Assembly (NCBI GenBank): GCA_937891245.1
Contig: CALAGB010000555.1
Coordinates: 1 to 11,951 of the forward strand
DNA: 11,951 bases
Direction of reading: 5' to 3'
Source of the DNA: an uncultured Thermomicrobiales bacterium
GTDB taxonomy: Bacteria; Chloroflexota; Chloroflexia; Thermomicrobiales; Thermomicrobiaceae
Position 1 is the stretch's first letter, and each line of letters begins with the position of its first letter. Shown here one piece after another: positions 5,125 through 11,951 of this stretch. The notes under the pieces are model-generated. The model saw nothing but the letters and a program-made list of their open reading frames with translations, was not told where the DNA came from and ran no database searches. The translations under genes were made by a program, and so were the position numbers.

Positions 5125-5952
5125 CTACGCCAGCCCGAGGCTGCTGAGAAACTCGACCAGTAGCGCGTTGAACGCTTCGGGGTTATCGGCGGGCGAGCCG
5201 TGCCCGGCATCAGGCACCACCGCGAGCTCGGCGGCCGGTACGGCATCGGCCACGGCCATCGTCAGTTCGCGATATACCGACTGCGTGTTGGCACCGTAGA
5301 CAAGCAGGGTAGGCACATCGAGCGCGGCCAGTGGACCGGGGCCCGGATTGAACTCCGCGACCGCCTCGAACCAGGCGGGCGTCGACAGAACGTTCTGGCG
5401 CCATTCAGCGAGACGTCGCCGTCCAACTTTCTGACGCCAGTCGGCCCCAACCCGCGGAGTCAGGAAAATGTCGAGCGCATCATCAATCTGACCGTTGGCC
5501 AGCAGTGGCCGTGCCCGCTCGGCCGACGATGTCAGCCGGTCGCCGCCATTGTCGGGAAGGAGTTGCGGGATCGATGGCTCGGCCAGAAGCAAGGCACGCA
5601 CCCGTTCCGGATTCAGGAGGGCAAGTGCCAGGCTTACCGTCGCGCCGAGCGAGTTGCCGATAACGACGGCACGCTCGATTCCTTCGGCATCGAGCACCGC
5701 CAGCGCGTCGAGGGCCGCCCGCTCGATGCTCGGATGCGCTCCCGGCGGGGAGCTTTCGCCATGTCCACGAATCGACGGAGCGATCCAGTGGAACTGGGGC
5801 AGCCGGAGCATCTGATGAATCCAGTTCGACGTTCCGACCAGCACGCCATGCAGCGCCAGAATCGGCAGTTCTCCCGGCCGATCGGCCCGCACCTCGTACG
5901 CGATTCGCGCGCCGTCATCAACCGTAATCGCTCGCTGCTCAGTAACCGCCAT
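5125..5952 (-). CDS. Alpha/beta hydrolase-fold protein
   Basis: A 275-residue protein from the ATG at 5952. The frame stays open to 6063, but the extra residues are not hydrolase-like and lie upstream of a plausible promoter. Motifs: ILALHGVLVGTSNW (31-44) as the oxyanion-hole loop, IRGHGESSPPG (61-71), nucleophile elbow GNSLGA with Ser101, and DAGHGSPADNPEAF (248-261) with catalytic His251. The canonical acid after strand 7 is not seen: the position reads YGANTQSVYREL. Glu125 in LLLAEPSIP, after strand 6, could serve instead. Substrate unknown; members include esterases, C-C hydrolases and haloperoxidase-like enzymes. It is transcribed in the same direction as the cyd cluster but 240 bp downstream with its own possible promoter, so probably a separate unit. 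It is convergent with the permease, with a repeat element between them. Confidence 0.85.
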   Translation of the reverse strand: MAVTEQRAITVDDGARIAYEVRADRPGELPILALHGVLVGTSNWIHQMLRLPQFHWIAPSIRGHGESSPPGAHPSIERAALDALAVLDAEGIERAVVIGNSLGATVSLALALLNPERVRALLLAEPSIPQLLPDNGGDRLTSSAERARPLLANGQIDDALDIFLTPRVGADWRQKVGRRRLAEWRQNVLSTPAWFEAVAEFNPGPGPLAALDVPTLLVYGANTQSVYRELTMAVADAVPAAELAVVPDAGHGSPADNPEAFNALLVEFLSSLGLA

Positions 5953-6192
5953 GCCTCCCCGATCCCCTGCTTCACGGCCCATCCGCCCAACCGTCGATTG
6001 TACGGTGCTTGCGCAGCGCAGGGAAGGCAAACCGCACGGTCCATGGAGCGACTTAACCGACACGGAGAGCTGTAAGATCTCCGGCCAGTCATACTCTCCG
6101 GCCGCATCATCGAACGATGACGCTGATTCGCACCTCGCGGTTTCAACCCGCCATCACAATAACGGTGCGTTCAAACGCTCGTGACTTCCCGC
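5953..6192. other. Spacer between cydC and the hydrolase gene
   Basis: This 240-bp stretch has no supported gene. Near 6107-6120 there is a small inverted repeat (TCATCG-AA-CGATGA) without a T-run, so it is not a convincing terminator for the cyd transcript. The hydrolase -10 candidate lies at its left end. Confidence 0.4.
5997..6002 (-). promoter_or_regulatory. Possible -10 element of the hydrolase gene
   Basis: TACAAT on the minus strand (5 of 6 to TATAAT) predicts transcription from about 5990, leaving a 38-nt leader to the ATG at 5952 with GGGGAGG just before it. The -35 at 17-bp spacing (TTCCCT) is poor. The site argues against the longer start at 6063. Confidence 0.35.
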
Positions 6193-7929
6193 TCACCCGA
6201 CCGCGAACACCTCGTCCTGCACCTCGAGCATCCGCTGGTACAGCCCATCCGATTGTGTGAGCGCGCGGTGCGTGCCGCGTTCGATGATGCGGCCGTGGTC
6301 GAGCACGAGGATTTCGTCCAGCTGTTCCAGCCGCACCAGCCGGTGCGTGATGAGGAGCAGCGAGCGACCGTGGAAGAGATCGAGGAGGGTAGCGAGGAGA
6401 TCGCGTTCGGTAAGCGGATCGAGGTTGGCGGTCGGCTCGTCGAGGATAATGAGTGGCGCGTCTTTGAGGAGCAGACGGGCGATGGCGAGCCGCTGGCGCT
6501 CGCCACCCGAGAAACGCAGCCCCTGTTCACCGATCCAGGTATCCAGTCCCTCCGGTAGCCGGGCGAGGAGGTCACCGAGTTGGGCACGATGCAGGGCGGC
6601 ATGGAGTTCGTCGTCGGTCGCATCCAGCTTCGCCAGACGCAGATTGGCGCGCAGGGTGTTGGTGAAGAGGCGCGTATTCTGGCTGACAAGGCCAACATGT
6701 GCTCGCAGATCCTCCTGGGCAAAGTCGCGCAGATCGTGCTCACCCAGGCGAATCGTGCCGCTGGTCGGATCCCAGAAGCGGACGATCAGATTGGCGATCG
6801 TACTCTTCCCAGCACCACTCGGCCCAACGACGGCGAGATGCTTGCCCGGTGGCAATTCAAGGCTGACATGATCGAGCACCAACGTCTCGTCCGGCCCATA
6901 GGCGAACGAGACGTCGTCGAAGCTCAGCGAGGCCCGGACCGGTGCTGTGCGCGGCGTCGCGGGATCAACGATCTCCGGCTCGGCATCGACGATTTCAAAA
7001 ACGCGCTCGCCGGCCGATAGCGTCCGCCCCAGAAACTGGAACGCGCGTCCGAGCGGCCGCACCGCTTCGAAACTCCCAAGCATGATGAGACCAAGCGTTG
7101 CCAGGTACACTCCGCGAATCGTCCCATCGCCGACCAGCGGGATCGCCAGGAGCAGGATTGTCCAGAGCGCCAGGCTCGTCCCAAGATCGCTGAGCGCCTG
7201 CTCGAGGCCGGTGATGCTTGCCATGCGTCGCTGCAGGCCGCTCAATTCCGTGCTCAAGGTCGCGATGCGCTGCCGCTGGTCGCCGGCTCGACCAAGTGCC
7301 AGCAGGTCTTGCACGCCCTGCACTCCGTCGATCAACTGCGCGTTCAATTCGGCGCGCACCACCAGTTCACGACGACCGGCCTCCCGCCCCAGTGAGCGCG
7401 CCAGCAGCGGTACGCCGGCGCCGGTGACGACGAGAAATGCGAGCCCGACGACCGCCAGCAACGGGCTGAAGAGACTAAAGGCGACGACCATCACAACCGC
7501 GCTGGTGACCGCGATGAGTACCGGCCCGGCGACCTGCTGAAAGAGGTTTTGCAGGTCGTCGATATCGCGAATCATGCGCGCCAGCAGATCGCCGCTCCGG
7601 TAGGCCGCCAGGCGTGCTGGCGCCAGTGGCTCCAGGCGAGTGTAGAGTTGCGCGCGCAGGTTCCCGAGCAGGCGGAAGGTGACGTCGTGCGAAACGATCC
7701 GCTCGGCGTAGCGCACGAAGGCGCGCGAGATACCGAAGATGCGTACGAGGTAAATGGCGGCCGTCAGCTCGATCAGGAGCGGGTGCAACGCGGCAGCCGA
7801 GATCAGATAGGCCGCCGTCGCCAGCAGACCGGTGTTGGTCGCGACGGTGAGCACGCCGAAGAAAACGGCCAGCGCGATCCACCAACGATAAGGCGCGAGG
7901 AAGCCGAGCAGCCGCGTCGTCGTCTTCAA
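6193..7929 (-). CDS. cydC: Thiol reductant ABC exporter subunit CydC
   Basis: A 578-residue fused transmembrane/ATP-binding half-transporter. CydC pairs with CydD in the inner membrane and exports cysteine and glutathione to the periplasmic side, which is needed for assembly of cytochrome bd. Residues 1-300 hold six membrane helices; the start FLAPYRWWIALAVFFGVLTV resembles other CydC proteins. The ATPase domain has Walker A GPSGAGKST (369-377), Q-loop VSQ (415-417), signature FSGGE (473-477), Walker B IILDEP with Asp497/Glu498, and H-loop His529. The start is TTG: in this frame a TGA lies immediately upstream, so the frame cannot extend, and the TTG overlaps the cydD stop (TTGA). No Shine-Dalgarno sequence precedes it, so translation probably depends on coupling to cydD. 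It is the last gene of the cluster; no convincing terminator follows. Confidence 0.92.
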   Translation of the reverse strand: MKTTTRLLGFLAPYRWWIALAVFFGVLTVATNTGLLATAAYLISAAALHPLLIELTAAIYLVRIFGISRAFVRYAERIVSHDVTFRLLGNLRAQLYTRLEPLAPARLAAYRSGDLLARMIRDIDDLQNLFQQVAGPVLIAVTSAVVMVVAFSLFSPLLAVVGLAFLVVTGAGVPLLARSLGREAGRRELVVRAELNAQLIDGVQGVQDLLALGRAGDQRQRIATLSTELSGLQRRMASITGLEQALSDLGTSLALWTILLLAIPLVGDGTIRGVYLATLGLIMLGSFEAVRPLGRAFQFLGRTLSAGERVFEIVDAEPEIVDPATPRTAPVRASLSFDDVSFAYGPDETLVLDHVSLELPPGKHLAVVGPSGAGKSTIANLIVRFWDPTSGTIRLGEHDLRDFAQEDLRAHVGLVSQNTRLFTNTLRANLRLAKLDATDDELHAALHRAQLGDLLARLPEGLDTWIGEQGLRFSGGERQRLAIARLLLKDAPLIILDEPTANLDPLTERDLLATLLDLFHGRSLLLITHRLVRLEQLDEILVLDHGRIIERGTHRALTQSDGLYQRMLEVQDEVFAVG

Positions 7930-9677
7930 TCAGCGGCCGCCAAACTGTAGGCACCGGCCAGCGCCGCATAATGCCCACCACGCGCCAGCAGCTCGTCATG
8001 CGAGCCATACTCGACCAATCGCCCGTGATCAAGCACGGCGATCCGGTCGGCCGTATAGACCGTCTTCAAGCGATGCGCCACGACCAGCACCGTCCGACCG
8101 AGCGACAACTGGTCGAGCGAAAGACGAATGCGCTCTTCGCTCTCCGGATCGAGACTGGAGGTCGGCTCGTCGAGCACGACGAAGGGCGCGTCTTTGAGAA
8201 ACGCGCGCGCCAACGCCAGCCGTTGCGACTGGCCCTGGCTAAGCCGCGCGCCTTGCTCGCCGAGTTGCGTCGCATAACCATCGCTCAGCGTTGCGATAAA
8301 CTCGGCCGCGCCCGCCAGTTCGGCGGCCCTTCGCACCTCGTCATCGGTCGCGTCGGGCCGCGCCAATCGAATGTTGTCGAGCACGTTGCCGTAGAAGAGA
8401 TACGGTCGCTGCGGCACCAGCGCCACCTGTTCCCGCCAGAGATCAAGCGACAATTCGCTGAGCGGGATGCCGTTCGCCGAAATATGCCCTTCGCTGGGAT
8501 CGAGAAAGCGCAGCAGCAGATTGACAATCGTGCTCTTACCCGAACCACTCGCCCCGACCAGCGCGGTACGCGTTCCCGGCTCCAGCCGCAGGCTAACATC
8601 GGCCACCGCCGGCTGCTCCGCCTCGGGATACCGGAAGCAGACGCTACTCAGTTCGATCGCCACCGATCCGGCGCTCAGCCTGGCCGGATGCTCGGGAAGG
8701 CGCACCGGCAGCGGCTCGTCGAGAATCGCGAAGATCCGTTCGGCAGCGCTCTTCCCTTCCATAGCCGCATGGCGGTCGGCACCGAGATCGCGCAGCGGGC
8801 GGTAGAACTCGGGCACCAGCAGGAGAACAAAGAACGCCGACACGAACGAGATGTTATCCGACAGCAACCGAACGCCGAGCATGACGGCGATCAGCGCGAT
8901 CGCGGCCATCGTCATGAATTCAAGCGCCAGTCCCGAGAGGAAGGCGTAGCGCAGCACCTTCATCGTGCGCACGCGATACTCATCACTGACCTTCGCGACG
9001 CGCTCAGCTTCACCCCGACTCCGGCCGAGCAGCTTCAGCGTGGGCAGCCCTTGCAGCACATCGAGGAAATAGGCGCTCATGCGCGACAGCGCCAGCCACT
9101 GGCGCTTCATTTGTTTCTCGGAAAAGCTGCCGACCACGATCATCAGGATCGGGATGACCGGCGCCGTCCCAAGCATGATCGCGCCGCTGATCCAGTCGAT
9201 CGGGAAGATACAGGCGACAATCAACAGCGGCGTCAGCACGCTCATAATGGTTTGCGGCAGGTAGCGCGCGAAATAGGGATCGAGCCGTTCGATTCCGTCG
9301 GTCGCGGTACTGACCAGTTCGCCGGTTCGCTGGTCGCGCAAATAGCTCGGCCCGAGTCGCATCAACTGTTGAAAAAAACGGTCGCGCAGGTCCGCCTTGG
9401 CGCGCAGCGCGGTCTCTTGCGCCACCAGGGATCGCAGCCAGATAAGCGCCACTCGCGCGAGGATCGCGAGCAGCAACGCCGCCAGCAGCGTCCCGACCTG
9501 CGCCAGGGTCTGTTGCTTCAGGAACACCCGATCAACGATGCGCGCGAAGAGGGCCCATTGCAGGATGGTAGCGACGGTTGCCAGTGACCCGAACGCGATG
9601 GTGGCAACGAGGAAGGTGCGAAACGGCGCTAACTCACGCCTCAGTCGTTTGTTCATGCTGTTCTGGAACGATCCCAT
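7926..9677 (-). CDS. cydD: Thiol reductant ABC exporter subunit CydD
   Basis: A 583-residue fused membrane/ATPase half-transporter, partner of CydC. The first 310 residues carry six membrane helices, with a conserved YLRDQRTGEL (112-121) before helix 3 and a coupling region FLDVLQGLPTLKLLGRS (204-220). The ATPase domain has Walker A GASGSGKST (375-383), VPQ (421-423), signature LSQGQ (479-483), Walker B VVLDEP with Asp503/Glu504, and H-loop His535. The LSxGQ signature is usual for CydD. The start is uncertain: ATG 9677 and ATG 9656 (MNKRLRRE) both lack a well-spaced Shine-Dalgarno sequence. The gene follows cydB after 134 bp and overlaps cydC by 4 nt. Gene order cydABDC supports the assignment. 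Confidence 0.92.
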   Translation of the reverse strand: MGSFQNSMNKRLRRELAPFRTFLVATIAFGSLATVATILQWALFARIVDRVFLKQQTLAQVGTLLAALLLAILARVALIWLRSLVAQETALRAKADLRDRFFQQLMRLGPSYLRDQRTGELVSTATDGIERLDPYFARYLPQTIMSVLTPLLIVACIFPIDWISGAIMLGTAPVIPILMIVVGSFSEKQMKRQWLALSRMSAYFLDVLQGLPTLKLLGRSRGEAERVAKVSDEYRVRTMKVLRYAFLSGLALEFMTMAAIALIAVMLGVRLLSDNISFVSAFFVLLLVPEFYRPLRDLGADRHAAMEGKSAAERIFAILDEPLPVRLPEHPARLSAGSVAIELSSVCFRYPEAEQPAVADVSLRLEPGTRTALVGASGSGKSTIVNLLLRFLDPSEGHISANGIPLSELSLDLWREQVALVPQRPYLFYGNVLDNIRLARPDATDDEVRRAAELAGAAEFIATLSDGYATQLGEQGARLSQGQSQRLALARAFLKDAPFVVLDEPTSSLDPESEERIRLSLDQLSLGRTVLVVAHRLKTVYTADRIAVLDHGRLVEYGSHDELLARGGHYAALAGAYSLAAAD

Positions 9678-9811
9678 CCCCTGCCGCTAGCACGCCATCG
9701 CGCGGCGCCTTTGCCAGTCAATCACAGCCGGCCACCAACGGCAACGAACGGCCGCTCAATACCCTTCCCAACCCGGTCATCCTGCGCCCCCCTGAGCAGA
9801 AATCAGCATCG
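9678..9811. other. cydB-cydD intergenic gap
   Basis: This 134-bp gap lies inside the otherwise tight cyd cluster. On the minus strand it contains TTGACT (a good -35 match) but no acceptable -10 at the right distance, so an internal promoter is not established. Only tiny frames (10 and 20 codons) are present, and neither resembles the small subunit CydX. The ggtcatcctg at 9776-9785 recalls the end of the inverted-repeat element near 5005 but is too short to call. Confidence 0.4.
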
Positions 9812-10852
9812 TCAATACCCCTCGCCGGACAGCTGCGCCTTGCCGCGGAACATGCGGTAGATCAGCACGAAGTAGATGGCCGCCAGGATCATGCCGATAA
9901 TCCACCAGATCAGTCCGACAACCAGTCCGTAATGTGGGGCCGAGGCATTGTGCACCGTCAAGCTGTTCACTTCATCGACCGCCGGGAGCACGTAGGGATA
10001 GAGACCAAAGGCGGTGCTGCCGAGCATGGCCACGATGAAGAGACCCGAGCCGATCAGGCTCCAGCCATCGCGCTCTTTCAGATTGAAATAGCCCGATCCG
10101 AGCAGTCCGGCAATCGCCAGAAGCGGCAGGATATAGCCCCACAAATGGCTGTCGAAGCGATCGAGCATCGAACGGCGCAGCCAGAGCGTTACCGGCGTGG
10201 CAACCAGCGCCAGCACGAGCGTCGCCACCCACGCCCTACGGGCGATAGCCCGCGAGCGTGCGTTGAGCTCGCCTTCGGTCTTGACGCTGATGAAGTTGGA
10301 ACCGTGGAGCACGAGCGTGGCGAGCGCCAGCAGTCCGATCAAAACCGTGTACCAGTCGAGAATGCCGGGCGTGCGGCTGCGCGGATCGAAGTCCGTCCAA
10401 AGCGGTTCGAAGAAGTAGCCGTTGGCATCGAGCGGCACGCCACGGACGACATTGGCGATAGCGGCACCGAAGAAGATCGCCAGCAACGTGCTGCCGAGGA
10501 AGAAGAGGCCATCCCAAAACGACGACCAGATCGGGTTGTCGAGGTGCGATCGCAGTTCGATCGAGAGTCCGCGCATCATCAGCAGCCAGAGGACGAAGAT
10601 CAACGGCAGATAGAAGCCGCTGAAACTCGACGAATAGAGCAACGGGAAGGTGAAGAAGAGCGTCCCGCCGGCCGCGACGAGCCAGACCTCGTTGCCATCC
10701 CAGACCGGCCCGATCGCTTGCAGGATCATGCGCCGCTCGTCACTGTTCTTGGCCGCAAACAGATGAATGGCACCGGCGCCGAGATCAAAGCCGTCGAGCA
10801 GGACATACATCGAGAGCATGAATCCGACCAGCACGAACCAGAGTGTCGGCAT
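9812..10852 (-). CDS. cydB: Cytochrome bd quinol oxidase subunit II
   Basis: A 346-residue, highly hydrophobic membrane protein with about 8-9 helices, the usual size for CydB. With CydA it forms the bd oxidase, which oxidises quinol and reduces oxygen to water without pumping protons; subunit II scaffolds the haems. Hallmarks: FVLVGFMLSMYVLLDGFDLG (6-25), GPVWDGNEVWLVAAGG (48-63), MRGLSIELR (92-100) and, near the C-terminus, FGLYPYVLP. The start ATG lies 8 nt after the cydA stop, with AGGGG placed 5 nt before it and overlapping the cydA TAG, so the two subunits are translationally linked. Confidence 0.94.
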   Translation of the reverse strand: MPTLWFVLVGFMLSMYVLLDGFDLGAGAIHLFAAKNSDERRMILQAIGPVWDGNEVWLVAAGGTLFFTFPLLYSSSFSGFYLPLIFVLWLLMMRGLSIELRSHLDNPIWSSFWDGLFFLGSTLLAIFFGAAIANVVRGVPLDANGYFFEPLWTDFDPRSRTPGILDWYTVLIGLLALATLVLHGSNFISVKTEGELNARSRAIARRAWVATLVLALVATPVTLWLRRSMLDRFDSHLWGYILPLLAIAGLLGSGYFNLKERDGWSLIGSGLFIVAMLGSTAFGLYPYVLPAVDEVNSLTVHNASAPHYGLVVGLIWWIIGMILAAIYFVLIYRMFRGKAQLSGEGY

Positions 10853-10857
10853 CGCTT

Positions 10858-10862
10858 CCCCT
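10858..10862 (-). promoter_or_regulatory. Ribosome binding site of cydB
   Basis: AGGGG on the minus strand overlaps the cydA TAG stop and sits 5 nt before the cydB ATG. It fixes the cydB start and explains the tight coupling of the two oxidase subunits. Confidence 0.6.
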
Positions 10863-11951
10863 ATCCGGCCAGGCTCATCAGCGCATCCGAGTCGTCTTCG
10901 TGCGCTTCCGGTCCCTCAATCGCCGCCTGGACCATCAGCACGATATAGAGCAGGCCCATAATGAGATACATCCCGGCGAAGCCGATCAGCGTGAAAAGGA
11001 TGTTGCCGGACGAGACGGTCGTCGATACGCCGTCGCGCGTGTGCAGCACGTCATAGATGATCCACGGCTGACGCCCCAGTTCGGTTGTAAACCAGCCGGC
11101 CGTGTTGGCGATAAAAGGAAATGGAACGGCCAGCATTAGAAGCCAGAGCATCCAACGCGTACTCCAAAGTTTGCGTCGCCAGAGGAAGAGGGCGGCCAGC
11201 GCCATGATCGCGATGAAAATCGTTCCGAGTCCGACCATGATGTGATAGCTGTAGTAGAGCAACGGAATGCTATCGGGCCAGGCATCGCGCGGGAAGTCAT
11301 TGAGTCCGTGGACGGTCGCGGTCCAACGGCGATAGGTCAGAAAACTGAGCGCCCGCGGGATCGAGATGGCGTTGTCCATCGTCTGTTTTTCCGTGTCGGG
11401 CTGACCGATGATCACGATGTCCGCACCCGCGGTTGTCTGAAAGAGCCCTTCCATTGCCGCCAGCTTGGTCGGCTGATGCCGCGCGACCTGCGAGCCTTCC
11501 AGATCGCCGCTCGGATAGAGCTGCAACAGGCTGGCGATAACGCCGACAATCACCCCGACCTTGACAAAGAGCCGGCCGTAATCGACATGCCGGTTCAGGA
11601 GCATGTAATAGGCACCCAGCCCGGCCATGACGAACGCGCCGGTGACGACTGCGCCACCCATCGTGTGCAAATACTGCGGGAAGATCCAGGAGTTGAAGAG
11701 CACCGCCCAGTAATCGGAGATCTTGACGCCGCTGCCATCCGGCAACGGTGTGTAGCCGACGGGGTGCTGCATCCAGGCGTTGCTGGCGATGATGAAAAAG
11801 CCGGAGGCCCAGGTGCCGAGCCAGACCATGACCGCCGCGAACCAGTGCACCTTCTGGCCGAAGCGCTGTTCACCGAAGAGGAGCAGCCCGACGAAGGCCG
11901 ACTCCAGGAAGAAGGCAAAGGCGCCTTCCATAGCCAGCGTCTGGGCGATGA
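10861..11951 (-). CDS. cydA: Cytochrome bd quinol oxidase subunit I, short Q-loop type (N-terminus outside window)
   Basis: About 362 C-terminal residues are visible. The frame continues past the ATG at 11931 (IAQTLAMEG...) off the right edge, and comparison with E. coli CydA suggests roughly 90 residues are missing, including the haem b595 ligand His19. Visible key residues: the Glu pair in MEGAFAFFLES (E. coli Glu99/Glu107), WMQHPVGY, the haem b558 ligand His in QYLHTMGG (E. coli His186), TKLAAMEG in the Q-loop (Lys252/Glu257 region), the second b558 ligand Met in SYHIMVGLG (Met393), and GWFTTELGRQPW. The Q-loop between the sixth and seventh helices lacks the long C-terminal insertion of E. 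coli, placing this in the short Q-loop group with wording close to cyanide-insensitive oxidase (CioA-like) proteins. It is the first gene of the cluster seen here; its promoter is outside. Confidence 0.95.
   Translation of the reverse strand, partial: IAQTLAMEGAFAFFLESAFVGLLLFGEQRFGQKVHWFAAVMVWLGTWASGFFIIASNAWMQHPVGYTPLPDGSGVKISDYWAVLFNSWIFPQYLHTMGGAVVTGAFVMAGLGAYYMLLNRHVDYGRLFVKVGVIVGVIASLLQLYPSGDLEGSQVARHQPTKLAAMEGLFQTTAGADIVIIGQPDTEKQTMDNAISIPRALSFLTYRRWTATVHGLNDFPRDAWPDSIPLLYYSYHIMVGLGTIFIAIMALAALFLWRRKLWSTRWMLWLLMLAVPFPFIANTAGWFTTELGRQPWIIYDVLHTRDGVSTTVSSGNILFTLIGFAGMYLIMGLLYIVLMVQAAIEGPEAHEDDSDALMSLAG

Noticed and set aside
3942..5147. 401-codon + strand frame overlapping the permease
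   Set aside because: Same strand, different frame; Arg/His-rich and without membrane segments or motifs, while the overlapped frame is a clear transporter.
5953..6063. N-terminal extension of the hydrolase
   Set aside because: The residues do not resemble a hydrolase N-terminus or a signal peptide, and a TACAAT element lies inside the stretch.
6101..6125. Intrinsic terminator after cydC
   Set aside because: The stem is only 6 bp with a 2-nt loop as drawn, and no T-run follows on the minus strand.
7971..9587. 538-codon + strand frame opposite cydD
   Set aside because: The composition (Gln, Arg, His, Asp) is that of an antisense shadow; cydD on the other strand carries every ABC motif.
9678..9811. 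Possible CydX small subunit gene downstream of cydB
   Set aside because: The only small frames (10 and 20 codons) lack the hydrophobic helix and the WYF-type start of CydX.
9578..10948. 456-codon + strand frame opposite cydB
   Set aside because: Shadow of cydB and the adjacent gap; no domain, biased low-complexity composition.
1..11951. CRISPR array, tRNA, rRNA, transposase or phage gene
   Set aside because: No regularly spaced direct repeats, no tRNA-like cloverleaf sequence and no such protein motifs were seen on either strand.

Overview
The window is GC-rich, gene-dense bacterial DNA with short intergenic gaps and one protein-coding operon running off the right edge. Gene content (a bd-type quinol oxidase with its CydDC exporter, a membrane-anchored cytochrome c resembling the COX2-fused domain), the high GC, and a TGTCATyCTGA/GCGAAGCGAAGGATC-type intergenic inverted repeat would fit a thermomicrobial Chloroflexota (Sphaerobacter or Nitrolancea relatives). 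That placement is a low-to-moderate confidence inference from gene style, not a database match.

Layout. Bases 2-950 (+) hold two adjacent genes whose products look like paralogs. The second is a recognisable DUF1232/YkvA-like small membrane protein. The first, cut by the left edge, has lost the family's acidic motif but keeps the same C-terminal helical half with 11-residue repeats. Bases 1052-1501 (+) encode a single-haem, N-terminally anchored cytochrome c. A hairpin-rich convergent spacer (1502-1769) separates it from a thiamine-diphosphate enzyme of the acetolactate-synthase type on the minus strand (1770-3395). A 310-bp divergent regulatory region (3396-3705) follows, with a perfect 16-bp palindrome and a predicted leaderless promoter for an ArsB/NhaD-family permease (3706-4980, +). 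A roughly 100-bp inverted-repeat element (5005-5103) lies between the permease and a convergent alpha/beta hydrolase (5125-5952, -).

The right half (6193-11951, -) is a cydA-cydB-cydD-cydC cluster. CydA (N-terminus outside the window) and CydB form the cytochrome bd quinol oxidase, of the short Q-loop type. CydD and CydC form the heterodimeric ABC exporter of thiol reductants needed to assemble it. The cluster is read in the order cydA, cydB, cydD, cydC; cydA/cydB are 8 nt apart and cydD/cydC overlap by 4 nt at a TTG start. It is a self-contained high-affinity oxygen respiration module.

I did not find a CRISPR array, tRNA, rRNA, transposase, phage gene or an obvious new defence or biosynthetic system. 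The less ordinary items are the degenerate DUF1232 tandem pair with hendecad repeats, a serine at the expected metal-ligand asparagine of the ThDP enzyme, the palindrome in the divergent promoter region, and the small inverted-repeat element.
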